Assembly: GCA_942159475.1 (NCBI GenBank)
Contig: OW804097.1
Coordinates: 117,588,789 to 117,652,788, forward strand
From: Sthenelais limicola
Taxonomy: Eukaryota > Annelida > Polychaeta > Phyllodocida > Sigalionidae
DNA: 64,000 bases
Direction of reading: 5' to 3'
Part shown: positions 21,750-33,142 of the stretch, piece by piece
How positions within the stretch are numbered: position 1 is the stretch's first letter
How the letters are laid out: the number at the start of each line of letters is the position of its first letter
Program-made: the position numbers and the translations under genes
Notes under the pieces: model-generated
What the model was told of the DNA's origin: nothing
The model's input: the letters and a program-made list of their open reading frames with translations, nothing else
The model's database searches: none

Positions 21750-22215
21750 TTAAGATTTATAGATAGTTCCAACATCTAATCTTGCTATATGTTCACCTTC
21801 CAGAGGAATTGATGTAAGTAATATGATATATATGTATAGGAAGGTAATGCAGCATAGGACGTGAAATCTATCTTCACAAGGTTCCAAGCAATACTTAAAA
21901 TCTTTAAAAGTGTTGGTACGGTCGTTTGCAAGCAAATATGAAGAGCGCGATATAAAAGGATATATATAATATATGCAGTAAGACATCGCTAATTGGCCCC
22001 TTTGCATTAATAATATGAATGACCAATGGTCATGCCCCATCCCCCTAGAAACAGAAGGACATCCAACACTCCCCTGTCACACCCTATAAACATTTCAAGT
22101 GAAATTATCTTCTAAATTATTTCGCATCAGTGATCTATTGTCAATCTCAAAGATATAGACAAGGAGCATCCAAAAGTACATTTCGTGCCACTGCATACAT
22201 TTCAGTCGACCACAA
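21750..22215. other. no recognised feature
   Basis: AT-rich spacer. Confidence 0.5.
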
Positions 22216-22552
22216 TAGGGGGATTTGCATAGCCACCATTTTGAATCTTGATTCGCATGGAACTATGGGACTAATTGTACAGTGTAAAAGCTATAGAAAA
22301 CATGTTATGTTCAGCATGGGATATTTATCAATGTTCTGATATCAATATTCATGTGTTATACATGTCTCCATCACACAAGACCCCATGTTTCCCATCATGC
22401 ATTTGGTTTTCATAGATCATTTATAAAAGCTATGATATTGGTGAAAACATTTCGATAAAAATGTTGCCAAATATTTGTATGTCAGATTTCATCCGAATCC
22501 ATCCCAACATGCACTGTAACAGACATGCGCAGTGGCACATGCAAATCCCCTA
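22216..22552 (+). mobile_element. family C MITE
   Basis: 337 bp. Left end holds ATTTGCAT and right end ATGCAAAT, so both carry a perfect octamer motif. Core text ATTCGCATGGAACTATGGGA marks the family. Confidence 0.9.
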
Positions 22553-23302
22553 TTATATGGAACTGCCTATGTGTTACCAGGAATGTGTATGTCATATACT
22601 ATAGAGGAAAAATCGTTTTATGATTAGTGTATACATATATATCTATCGAATTGTTTCTCTTAATATTATATTAACATTATCAAGCTAATCGTTTTTTAAT
22701 TAGTTCATCGAACCACCAGATATACCAAGTATAGGGCGATGTTGGTTGATGTATGACATGCAATGGACCGAATTTAGGATTCGCTTAAAATTGGAGGAAG
22801 CTCACCTAAGTACTTGATTGGAGTACTATGATCTTGTAAATATATAACCTGGCATTGTATAGAACTCTTTGATCCCTCTGACATATTTTGCATTCAGTAA
22901 ACACCTCGATTGCCCCCTCCATGTCGTTATATATTGTTTATAGATGAATCGTCAAGACAACTTTAGCAATTATGACGAACTGTACTTTTTTTTAAATCAT
23001 GAGGCGATTCTCCGGAGAGACTATTTCGTAATTTGCGTTATTCTCGAATTGATAATGATGCCTTCACTCTGATGGTTCACGTTTAACCAAATAAAGCCAA
23101 TTGTTTGAATATTTTAGTTTCACAATTCACTCTGGGTCCGACACCTTTTCATGCAGTTTTATATGGCAATTCACGATTTTCCTAAGGATCCATTGTCTGA
23201 TTTGGGGCCTTTAGATCTACCTTTGGAAATTTAAACTCCCCTATACAGTTGGCATATTATATATGATCCCTTGCCAGGAAATTAAAATTGAGAGGGCGGG
23301 TA
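22553..23302. other. no recognised feature
   Basis: AT-rich spacer, nothing coding seen. Confidence 0.5.
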
Positions 23303-23636
23303 TTGGGGAGTTGCATAGCCGCCATTTTGAATCTTGATTCGCATGGAATTATGGGACTAATTGTATAGTGTAAAACCTATAGAATATATATTATGTTCAG
23401 CATGGAATATTTTATCAATGCTCTAATGTCAATATGCATTTCCATAACACAAGCCTCCGTCTTTCCCATCATGCATTTGGTTTTCATAGATCATTTATAA
23501 AAGCTATGATTTTAGTGAAAACATTTTTGCAATTTTCAATAAAAATGTTGCCAAATATTTCAGATGTCAGATTTCATCAGAATTCATCCCAGAATGCACT
23601 ATGACAGACATGCGCAGTGGCACATGCAAATCCCTT
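23303..23636 (+). mobile_element. family C MITE
   Basis: 334 bp, both ends present. Left end GAGTTGCAT (octamer lost), right end ATGCAAAT kept. Confidence 0.88.
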
Positions 23637-24168
23637 ATTAGACGATAATAATGTTGAAACCAACTGTAAAACAAATTGCGGAATATTAACAAAGCCTTCA
23701 TGGTAACAAATTCCACAGTAGTTAGTTCGTCGATACATGACATTGGTAATATTTTCGCGTCTATGAATCAACCAACACATGACATTGTGCTCTCTAAATA
23801 CTCCCCATACTTAAATATTCAAGACATTATGGTCAACATCAGCATTATAATAAATTGGTTATAATCATAATTGGTGATGGTTATATCACTATGAGAAAGG
23901 CATGTTCAAAGATAAAGAATATGCAGGATGATGCATTTTGTATGAAATAACGGAAATTGCCAGTCAATGCTGTTCACATGCAACCATTCCTGTAAATATC
24001 AAGTGAAATCAAACTTAAGCATGCATCATACAATTAACATTCTATCACATAATGAAGAGTCATTACAATAATACTAATAGGGTCAATGCTCTCAAACAGC
24101 CTCGTACAGCGACAAATATTACTTACAGACATGTTTACGTATGAGAGTCAATATGCAGTTTTGTTTAT
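23637..24168. other. no recognised feature
   Basis: AT-rich spacer downstream of the host gene. Confidence 0.5.
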
Positions 24169-24403
24169 GGGTCAGATTTTCAGAAAATGTACAATTGGCA
24201 GCTGTACACATTTAGTAAATTCTACTAAGTTAGGCTGCAGTTTGGCCAATACTAGGTAAATTCGAGTATATTCGGCATTGCATTGATTCTAGCAATATGT
24301 TTGGTTAGGTTGAACTGTATTTTTAACTTTATTTTCGTCTGAAATTTGGGTTATTTGAGAAAATTGGTGAAGGCGAATTGTACATTTTCTGAAAATCTGG
24401 CCC
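24169..24403 (+). mobile_element. family A1 MITE
   Basis: Forward. Target duplication TTAT/TTAT. Lies about 420 bp past the stop of the host gene. Its minus strand carries AATAAA, which the gene could use. Confidence 0.93.
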
Positions 24404-24608
24404 TTATATCAGTATTTTCTATATATAGAGACATGACATATATATGAACAAGCAACAGTTATTGCACGCATGCGATCAGGCAAAAATGAGTTTTGCAAAT
24501 AGTTAATATTATTTCAGAGATTCCCAAAGTATAAAAGAGTTAACAGTGTGATTCACTGCACAATAAGGCTCGACAATAATGTGGGAAGAAATATTCTCCA
24601 CTCCTTAA

Positions 24609-24808
24609 ACCGTGCCCACACATAGACGATTTGTCCCCCGATTGCCCCCGATTTTGGTCTTCCGATGAATCCTAGGACTTCATTTCCAGTCCTGGTTTAT
24701 GTCATTTCAAAAACATAAAGCAGGACTTGAAATGAAGTCATAGGATTCATTGGGAGACCAAAATCGGGGGGCAATCGGGGGACCAATCGGCTATGTGTGG
24801 GGAGGGTC
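24609..24808. mobile_element. family E foldback MITE in the 3' region
   Basis: About 200 bp. Left target TTAA; right target mutated to TTAG. It ends 14 bp below the host gene's stop codon (24823-24825). Its inverted arms are still well paired, so any transcript through it would form a long hairpin. Confidence 0.88.
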
Positions 24809-24822
24809 TTAGTTTACGAATA

Positions 24823-26244
24823 TCAAACAACCTGCACATCCCCTTCCTCTTTGATATCAGTCGGGTTGCTTTGCGATCTCTCTAGCCTAACCATTTCCTT
24901 TAATTTCTTGACTTTCAACTGAACTTGATGTTCCTCTTTCTTTCTACTCGACAAAGCGCAATACCAGCAAAATCCTAGTAACATGAACATGCCACCAAGA
25001 GCTAAACACACTCCACCAACTATTAACCATATCTCCATGTCGGTGGCGAAATAGGTAATCAATCCAACAACTCCAACGATCATTATCAACGATGCAATTA
25101 AAACCTCTGCACCTGGTGCTCGATATGCGGACGAAAAATAAGGAGAGATGTAGATCCCTTGGTTGTTCGATGGTTTGTATGGGTACTCTAGATGGATCAT
25201 AGAGCCATTGCTTTTAAGTTCACAGTCAGAAGACTGGGAGAGTCTATCATAGGATAACCAACGATTAGGCACTGAGAAACTGAGATTGTCATTACTCTCA
25301 TGCTGTTCAGAGTATCTCCTGCTACTGACAGAACTGCTTCGAGATCTGTGCGAACTTCGCCTTTCCGAGCGTGTCCGGCGTGGTGATTTGTGATGGTGAT
25401 GATGTCGATGTTCATGATGTTCATGTTGTCGGCTCGCGGTGTCATCGTCGCTGTCCACTGCTGCAGGGTCTTTCACTAGCTTAATTTCACTCTCTCTCTT
25501 AGTCAGTTTTTTGTGCCCGCCTTCGCCTTGATTTCGCCTCTCCAAATGGCGTTCATGGAGTTGTTCTTGCTTGCTTTTGGACCTTTCCGACCGTCTGGGA
25601 CTCCCCGGGATTTGAAGAGATCGATCTGTTCCTCCTGCTAGTTCACGTGTCCGAGGGGACATAGGTGCCTCCTTGGTTTCTTTTGGGGAATGATGATGGT
25701 GCTGCCTACTTGAACTTTTCTTGGGGCTTTTCTTGGGGCTTGTCTCCGGACATTTTGCCTTACTTTCCTTACTCTTTTTACCGTTGCTTCCCCTAAATCT
25801 CCATCCTTTCCGTTTCTGGGAGGTCTCTGGAGATTGTGAACCCCTGCTTTTGCGTTTCTTCTCTTCCTTTGCATCCTGCGATGGTGAAGAAACCTTTTCG
25901 TTGTGTGGTTTTGCTACTCCTCCTCCTTTCCTCTCTCCTTTCCCTTCCAAGCCATCAGGTAGATCTTCACCATATGGGTCAGTAGTATGTCCACTTTTAT
26001 CAATATTATCACATGAATTTTGAAAAACTTTTGCAGCCTCCTCATCTGAGTCGTCAATGTCGTCAATCCATTTTGGACTTGACGGCGTCAACGAGTTCTT
26101 TTTATTGTATGAATTAGTATTCGGCGACGGCGAAGGTGTTGAGCTAATACCATCGCTGCCAAGCTCAGGTAATTCCAGGTTAGCGGGTCTGTCGACTTCA
26201 TCCTCTTTCGTGGGAGAGGCAGCCACTTTCTTGGGGGAGGGCAT
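24823..26244 (-). CDS. two-pass membrane protein with long charged tail
   Basis: A 473-residue single-exon frame, the only convincing host gene here. Function unknown. Residues 1 to about 370 are predicted disordered: many Ser-Pro pairs, SPKK-type motifs (about 170-176), Lys/Arg-rich runs, two His-rich patches (about 181-184, 274-285) and an SR/RS-rich stretch (about 288-310). Two hydrophobic helices follow, about 380-400 and 405-429, separated by the short TDMEI loop, then SSRKK and a charged helix (about 434-455) that may coil. Both ends should face the cytosol; there is no signal peptide. The layout (disordered basic N-tail, twin C-terminal helices, basic stop-transfer) loosely recalls Pirt-type proteins, but I see no decisive homology. 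The start has a good Kozak context (CACCATG). An E element begins right after the stop. The many SP sites suggest phosphorylation (inference). An upstream untranslated exon is possible. Confidence 0.82.
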   Translation of the reverse strand: MPSPKKVAASPTKEDEVDRPANLELPELGSDGISSTPSPSPNTNSYNKKNSLTPSSPKWIDDIDDSDEEAAKVFQNSCDNIDKSGHTTDPYGEDLPDGLEGKGERKGGGVAKPHNEKVSSPSQDAKEEKKRKSRGSQSPETSQKRKGWRFRGSNGKKSKESKAKCPETSPKKSPKKSSSRQHHHHSPKETKEAPMSPRTRELAGGTDRSLQIPGSPRRSERSKSKQEQLHERHLERRNQGEGGHKKLTKRESEIKLVKDPAAVDSDDDTASRQHEHHEHRHHHHHKSPRRTRSERRSSHRSRSSSVSSRRYSEQHESNDNLSFSVPNRWLSYDRLSQSSDCELKSNGSMIHLEYPYKPSNNQGIYISPYFSSAYRAPGAEVLIASLIMIVGVVGLITYFATDMEIWLIVGGVCLALGGMFMLLGFCWYCALSSRKKEEHQVQLKVKKLKEMVRLERSQSNPTDIKEEGDVQVV

Positions 26245-26708
26245 GGTGAAAATAGAATGTTCACCAGCCTTTTGGCAGCAAAGCTAACGTTGTTGTATCC
26301 ACTAATATTTGCTTCTTCTTCTTCTCCGAATTCTTACATAGTCCACTAATTTTACAATGTCGAATTTCATATTTTCAAGAAGCTTGGAGGGGAGAAGGGA
26401 ATCCTTGCAGCTCTCTGGCAATGGACAAGTGTAATTGCCTCATTGTATTTACAGGAGCTGTTGCTTACACAGGATTAGAAGCAATCGTTGTTAGCGCATG
26501 CGCACTGGATGAGGCTGCGGTTGCTAGGATATATGCAATCACGGCTGCTCAGCGTTTCTCGGGACGTTGAATGACCTGCAATTAGGAGAAACATGTTAAG
26601 ACTTAGGCTTGTAGGTGTGAAGTAGGATGACATGGAGTATTTTAGAATAACAAATATAACTATTACTTGATTTTTCCTCTTTGTTGACGATTTTGTGACT
26701 TATATATA
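26245..26708 (-). promoter_or_regulatory. probable 5' UTR and promoter region
   Basis: Lies directly upstream of the 473-residue gene and is free of MITEs. Locally GC-richer around 26490-26570, with several CpG dinucleotides and the NRF1-like palindrome. No TATA box at a convincing position. Confidence 0.45.
26494..26504. promoter_or_regulatory. NRF1-like site
   Basis: GCGCATGCGCA matches the core of the NRF1 palindrome except for the first outer base. It sits 250 bp above the start codon, a usual place for such a site in TATA-less animal promoters. A GGTTGCTAGG string at 26519 resembles an RFX half-site. Confidence 0.5.
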
Positions 26709-27068
26709 TGTGATCCGTTTTAGGAAAATGAGTCACAAGTCGCAACAAATGGATTTTGAGATATCATTATATTTGAAAAGATAAGATCAAGACGATTCCA
26801 ATGATAGTAAACAGTCTAATAATCTAATAAATATTTCCATATTTTAAGTTTGATATTTTTTTGAAAAAAACAACTTTGCACTATTTCCTTGGGGCAATAA
26901 CCAGTAAAGTAATTAAATGTACTCTATTAAGATTACCATAGAAATGCATGAATATATTTAATACACTGTCTTGAATTTTGGTACATGTGTTCATGCTATA
27001 GATAGCATTAAGCACCTCAAAAATAAAAACATTCACACAAAGACATCTTGTGAATAAAACACTTTGGA
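26709..27068 (+). mobile_element. family B MITE, right end lost
   Basis: The left end is intact (TGTGATCCGTTTTAGG). The body reads to AACACTTTGGAAAAG and then departs from the consensus; the right inverted end is missing. Confidence 0.82.
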
Positions 27069-28279
27069 AAAGGGAGGGTGACTTGAAAAATAATGTTTAT
27101 AGGCCTAATTTAGCGCCTTGGGATATTTTGAAAAATTCATTTCCAAATAGAAGAAAAGTTAGTGTCACAGAACCTATCAGTTTACATGGAAGAGTTCCAT
27201 AGAATCTAATGAATATAGCTATAGGTGATCCTTCTCACAAATGGAAACATTATCCGCGTAAAGAAACATCTACAAAGTGTTAAACGAACGCCCTCAGTTT
27301 CCCTTATAATGCAGAATACCCTTGGTGCTTAGGTGGTCCTCTGGGGAGTGATTGTTCTAGACATTAGCATACATCAAGGCACAGGCCCTGATCATAAATG
27401 ATACCTCTTAATACCCTCAGCGTATGGAGTGTTGGCTAAGAGCTTTGTAATTTGTTCTTCTATCAAGTGCATATAAAACTCTCCAGTGAAAAGATTATAA
27501 AATCGCCTCACTATCAAGGTCTTCTCATGTGAAATAAGTTACATAGTGTTCATAGAAATGGCGACTGGAATGCTCTTAAACAATGTCTGCGTGGTAACAT
27601 CGACTGGTTGAATTGATTCATTTATATATTTATTTCGTGGACTACATGTCCTAAGCGAATCGAAATGTTTATTGAACTTGAAATGAAACAAAATTGCAAG
27701 AGAAGCCTTGTTCATTTTAACAATCGTACTGCTATTTACTTATTTTAATGTCTGTGATGTGATGATGAAAAAACCCCAAAATAATTGATGTATTGTAACC
27801 ACCCCTATCAAGGGTCTAGTGACAATGATTGTTCAATTAAAACATAATGTCAGTAATAAAAAAACTGGCCAGTAGTGATAAATGATCTAGCAAACATTAT
27901 AAAAAAAAACTGATTAAATCTAGAAATATTTGTATAGTACGTTGAATCTGAAATGAAAATGTTGTATCGTTTTGATTTGAGTCTGTGAGAATATCATTGT
28001 ACCACCGAAACCAGCTCAATAACATTTCTTTAGAAAAACAATATAAATGTGACACTATATGTATAGATTTAAATAAAGGACGTAAGAAACTGGACCAGAA
28101 TTCATTGTGAAACGCCATCGAAATTCTACAACATTTGAACCAAACATTTCATCTAATGTTAAATATTTCTATGTTGAAAAATGAGGTTACTATCTATATT
28201 TGGGGTGGCTGGAATAATGATATGTAAAGAGGTCAACCGGAACAACACTCTGAATGATACCGTTTTACTCCCCCCCCCC
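27069..28279. other. no recognised feature
   Basis: 1.2 kb of unique AT-rich DNA; no repeat or gene supported. Confidence 0.5.
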
Positions 28280-28631
28280 CTTTATTAGTGGCTTATAAAT
28301 AGATGGAACCTAGCAAGGGGGAAGTCTGTACACTTATTAGTGACCGAGGGAGTGCGGAAAGTTAGAGGGCGTTAGCCCGAGATCTTCCCCACTCCTGAGG
28401 TCACTAACAAGTGTACAGACTTCCCCCGAGCTTTGTTCCATATTTATTACACCCCATCAGTGAATAAAAAATATAGATAAATAAAAATAAAAGAAATAAT
28501 TTCAGTTTTTGGCGGACCTACTTGTTGTATGCGCCAAGGATGGCATAATTTACATGTTATGCATCACCTTGACCAAGTGTGGCATACAATGCTGAAGGTA
28601 TAGGCAACTGCAGCACAGGGGTGTAATAAAG
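28280..28631. mobile_element. element H: compound foldback
   Basis: Outer inverted ends CTTTATTA/TAATAAAG. Inside, a strong hairpin at 28293-28448 (arms GGGGAAGTCTGTACACTT and complement) contains GGGCGTTAGCCCGAG at its tip. A second pair, TTATTACACCCC/GGGGTGTAATAA, spans 28444-28629. It could be one element or two abutting ones. Confidence 0.7.
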
Positions 28632-29421
28632 TACAGGAAAGTATATCCTATGTTACTCTGAAAAAAACTAGTCGTTTACGGTATTATTTGCTTATTTTAT
28701 TAATAATCTCATGTGAACAGGAGAATTACATCTTACGGCACAATGTCTTCATAGACCTATAGATCCATCTGATCTATTTGTAATCTCCTTTATCTGTTCG
28801 TTTTTATTTTATCTTTTAATTCTACTTTGTCATATTATCATATCTTCTGCTCAGTCCAGAACAAGACTCACGCGTTCTAAATTAAAGGTAACTGCATGCT
28901 GGCAGAAATGGAATACTATTTTTTCATATAGACATGTAAAGCTATTTGTCCCTTTCAAGATGATGTAGCCACGAGCAGTTAAATAAAAAGTTTTTCTTGT
29001 ATGTATGTATATGTTTTTATTTCCGGAAGCGTACACTTTCAATAACATATCAAATTTTGACATCGAAAAAGGGGGTGGGTCTCCTCTATGAAACCATAGA
29101 TCTTCCTGAGGGCCCCCTTTGGAGAAAATGGAGTTACGTTATTAAATGGAGTTTCGTTTTTATTTTATTTTTCAATTCTACTTTATCTTATCTTATCTTA
29201 TTTAACACATTGAACACGTTGCTAGTGGGGGAGACGATAGTTTGATATATCATCGGGTCCATGTATATACATGCATGTGCAAGGAAATAGAGAAAAAGAG
29301 CGTATTATATGAGTCGGATCTTTTAGGGATGCACAAATAACGTCCGGCATATACCATAGGCCTACTCCATGTTTGCTATACAGGACGTTGTATTATACAT
29401 TCCTAAAAAAATCCAACTTAT
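28632..29421. other. no gene; two similar T-rich blocks
   Basis: GTTTTTATTTTAT...AATTCTACTTT occurs near 28800 and again near 29156. The second copy runs into repeated ATCTT, which might be a retroposon tail. Nothing else seen. Confidence 0.4.
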
Positions 29422-29663
29422 GGGTCAGATTTACAGAAAATGTACAATTCGCCTTCACCAATTTTCTCAAATAACCCAAATTTCAGACGAAAATAAAATA
29501 AAAAATACAGTTCAACCTAACCAAACAGATTGCTAGAATCAATGCAATGCCAACATTTTAATATACTTGAATTTACCTAGTATTGACCAAATTGCAGCCT
29601 AATTTAGCAGAATTTGCTAAATGTGTACAGCTGCCAATTGTACATTTTCTGACAATCTGACCC
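29422..29663 (-). mobile_element. family A1 MITE
   Basis: Reverse, with a small insertion (CATTTTAATA) in the core. Target duplication TTAT/TTAT. First of the dense A cluster. Confidence 0.92.
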
Positions 29664-29836
29664 TTATATTATACCCAGTTAGTTATATCCTCCTGTGGAT
29701 GATATTGATGTGCCCGCCGTGATCATAGACCTAGGCTTAATGCAACAAGAATTGTCAAAGTGCAATCGATTAAGTTAAAAATTTCAAACTATTTGAGCTG
29801 TGAGGAGCTTGGGTCAGTGGCTCAATGGGCAAACAT

Positions 29837-29929
29837 GGGTTAGATATTCAGAAAATGTACAATTGGTCTTCACCCAAACCTCTCAAATAAACCACATTTA
29901 AGACAAAAATGAGCTTCAAAATGCAGTTT
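29837..29929 (-). mobile_element. family A2 MITE half, joined to B
   Basis: The first ~93 bp of a reverse A2 copy end abruptly at AATGCAGTTT and are replaced by family B sequence. Confidence 0.8.
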
Positions 29930-29994
29930 TAATATATCTCAAAATCCATTTTTAGGGGGACTTAGTGTGATTCATTTTCCTGTAACACATCACA
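29930..29994 (-). mobile_element. family B end fragment
   Basis: About 62 bp corresponding to the left end of B in reverse (ATATCTCAAAATCC ... CATCACA). No other part of B is present. Confidence 0.78.
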
Positions 29995-30657
29995 TATGTC
30001 AGCATCCAACTATCTACTCTGTCTGATGTTTGGAGTGATGTATAGACCACCTCCTAGGATCATGGTAATGTGTGTTCATTCCAAGAAAGAGAGGCTTGCG
30101 ACGACAATTGGTATCATCTCAACCCCTTTGTAACGATAATAGACCCAATTAGCCAACTTCTTTATCCCATGCGTCCTCCTAAGATCAAAGTCCTTGACTC
30201 AACGAGAAATGAGGTAGTGTTCAATGTGTTTTGATAAGCTGAATTGTTCTAAATTATAAAGTTCTAAGCCACCTCCAAGCTTCATCTGGCTTTATCTTTT
30301 TCTCGGAATAATTAGGAATTTCTCGGAATAATTAGGAGGGTTCTTGTGGGCTTAATGAGCAGGGAATGATACATCCATCACCCAAAATGGGTGATTACGT
30401 ACATGTAGATAATTTGGCGAGGTAAAAGGGCTTTACAGAACTTCAAGAACATCCTTTCTTTAAATTATTTAAATTATTTCATTCTTTGTTTGAATGTCGC
30501 TTATCTGACCGACCGCTCCAATAGTGTTACGTTAGAGAGAAGCTAACGGCGTCTTGTCACTATGGGAACGCATCGCGAGCGCACTGCCTTGGCTATAGCT
30601 ATAGGCAAATGGAACATTCTATTCAACCCCCGCCATTCAAAAGATATAGTTGTATGA
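29995..30657. other. no recognised gene
   Basis: Holds a 17-bp direct repeat (TTTCTCGGAATAATTAG at about 30300 and 30317). Otherwise nothing seen. Confidence 0.5.
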
Positions 30658-30893
30658 GGGTCAAATTTTCAGAAAATGTACAATTGGCAGCTCTACATAT
30701 TTAGGAAATTCTGCTAAATTAGGCTGGAAAATAATGAATACCGGGTATATCTGAGTATATTTGGTATCACATTGATTTTGAAGTATCAGTTCTGTTATGA
30801 TAAACTGCATTTTGAAGCTCATTTTTGTCGTAAATGTGGGTTATTTGAGAGGATTGGTGAAGATGAATTGTACATTTTCTGAAAATCTGACCC
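30658..30893 (+). mobile_element. family A2 MITE
   Basis: Forward, full length, left tip GGGTCAAATTTTC. Flanks ATGA and ATAT do not match. It abuts a B copy that lacks its left end, so the junction was probably rearranged. Confidence 0.9.
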
Positions 30894-30896
30894 ATA

Positions 30897-31291
30897 TTAT
30901 CATATTCGAAAAGATTAGATCAAAAATTGATTTTGAGATACCATTATATTTGAAAAGATGAGATCAAGCCGATTCCAATGATAGTAAACAGTCTAATAAT
31001 CTAATAAGTATTTCTAGATTTTAAGTTTGATATTTTCGTTTTTGGAAAAAAGTTTCCAATATTTCTGGGGGTCAATAAACAGTAAAGTAATTAAATGTAG
31101 TCCATATCAGGACCTTTAAAACTAAAGGATATATTACATCGATTGTCCTGAAATTTGATACATCGACCGGTATAGCTATAAGTGATAAACTCCCCGAATC
31201 AGAACATTCCAATAATGTGATCTTGTGAAAAAAACACTTTGAAAAATATCAATTTTGCGACTTATGACTCATTTTCCTGAAACACATCACA
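30897..31291 (+). mobile_element. family B MITE, left end lost
   Basis: The body and right end are intact (ends CATCACA). The first ~60 bp are absent and replaced by a short duplicated ATATT(C)GAAAAGATTAGATCA piece. Confidence 0.85.
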
Positions 31292-31569
31292 TATGATGAC
31301 ATGACCAACACGGAGTTTACCCCTTGGCATGTTGACCCGAGTGCGGACTCGCTAAATTGCTGGTCATTGTATTATATAGTGCTCTCTGACAGAGGCAGAG
31401 GAAGGAAATATTATTGGCCTTCACAATACACATAATAAAGCCTTGAATAGAGGTATAGCTCACTCAATAAGAGACCTTGGCCCATGGCCATGACTCAATT
31501 TGGAGTAATGAAGACCCTGGATATTGCATTAAATAATACTCTCTTTCTACAGCATATAGAAATACATAC

Positions 31570-31795
31570 GGGTCAGATTTTCAGAAAATGTACAATTCGC
31601 CTTCACCAATCCTTTCTAAGAACACAGATTTAAGACAAAAATGAGCTTCAAAATGCAGTTTAACATAACAGAACTGATAGTTTAAATCAATGCGATACCA
31701 AATATACTCAGATATACCCAAAATGTATCATTTTTTTAGCAGAGTTTAGCAGAAATTACTAAATATGTAGAGCTGCCAATTGTACAATCTGATCC
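31570..31795 (-). mobile_element. family A2 MITE
   Basis: Reverse. The right end lost the CATTTTCTGAAA block. A TTTTTTTAGCAGAG slip lies in the core. Confidence 0.85.
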
Positions 31796-32200
31796 ATACA
31801 TAGGTGGTACGTCACGTTCAGGCATTCCAGATATTCGTAGTCACAGCTTGCATTAGGGAATACAATGCCATGCAGTAGGAATGAAGGGGAATGAAGGCTA
31901 CTTTACCATTTCAGGGATGATGTATTATTACAGCTTCAAGAGCAGGTCATTCAGGCTGCTTAATGAAGGCAATATCGAATAATCACCAAATTGCTGGATT
32001 TCATCTAAATTTAATGGCGTTCCAGGCTCTTAATGCCTTAATGGATCGGATCTCTGAATATCATGTCAGCACACTGCTGCTCCCTGCTCTTCAGTTAGAG
32101 TACCAAGGATAATGATGAACCAAGTTATAGGCTATTTATCGGCATAAGTAAATAATATATGACCTTGGTCAATGCGTTCTTGAAACAGTCGATGATATAA
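31796..32200. other. no recognised feature
   Basis: Unique spacer with a small direct repeat (GGAATGAAGG near 31880). Confidence 0.5.
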
Positions 32201-32435
32201 GGGTCAGATTTTCAGGAAATATACAATTGGCAGCTGTACACAATTAGTAAATTCTGCTAAATTAGGCTGCAATTTGGTCAATACTAGGTAAATTGGAGAA
32301 TATTCGGCATTGCATTGATTCTAGCAATCTCTTTGGTTAGGATGAACTGTATTTTGGACTTTATTTTCGTCTGAAATTTGGGTTATTTGTGAAGATTGGC
32401 GAAGGTGAACTGTACAGTTTCTGAAAATCTGACCC
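32201..32435 (+). mobile_element. family A1 MITE
   Basis: Forward, full length. Its right flank (32437-32478) is repeated after the A2 copy 706 bp further on. Confidence 0.92.
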
Positions 32436-32436
32436 A

Positions 32437-32478
32437 TATAGTCATAAACGTAGCTGACATTGATATATGAGTAGAGCT
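32437..32478 (+). repeat. 42-bp direct repeat, copy 1
   Basis: Perfectly identical to 33143-33184 (begins TATAGTCATAAACG, ends GTAGAGCT). Both copies directly follow an A element. Confidence 0.92.
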
Positions 32479-32906
32479 ATATATGAGTATATGATATGCA
32501 CTAACAGGAGAAGAATGCTAATTGAGAATATATGATATGGAAAATTGTTATAGATTTTTTCATCATTTGTAATTTAGCGGTCGGATATGAATATTCATGA
32601 GCCGAAATAAGAGGCTTACATGAAACTGGATCATTACGCCACAATAATGATCTCCCTTCAAGTGATCAACAACATTTTTTTCTGGTCTGTATTGAATTTC
32701 TATTTCTGCGTTTTCATTTCAACGATGGGCAAATTGTATGTGTTGATGGGTTGAGTGGTCGGTAATGTCTGCCCCAAGCTCCAAGACATTACTTGTTGAG
32801 AGTCAGTAGTGAGTGCTCTATCAGATAGTTGGAGGAGTTCCCTAAATAGGTTGTTGAATAATGATTAAGCGTATGTCAGCTTCATTGAAGATGGAACAGC
32901 GGTATA
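32479..32906. other. no recognised feature
   Basis: Unique AT-rich spacer. Confidence 0.5.
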
Positions 32907-33141
32907 TAGTCATATTTTCAGAAAATGTACAATTGGCAGCTCTACTTATTTAGGATAATTTCCTAAATTAGGCTGAAAAATGAAGAATACCGGGAATATC
33001 TGAGTATATTTGGTATCGCATTGATTTAAAGTATCAGTTCTGTTATGTTAAACTGCATTTTGAAGCTCATTTTTGTCTTAAATGTGCATTATTTGAGAGG
33101 ATTGGTGAAGGTGAATTGTACATTTTTTGAAAATCTGACCC
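32907..33141 (+). mobile_element. family A2 MITE
   Basis: Forward. The left tip reads TAGTCATATTTTC instead of GGGTCAGATTTTC, matching the start of the 42-bp repeat on its right side. Confidence 0.87.
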
Positions 33142-33142
33142 G

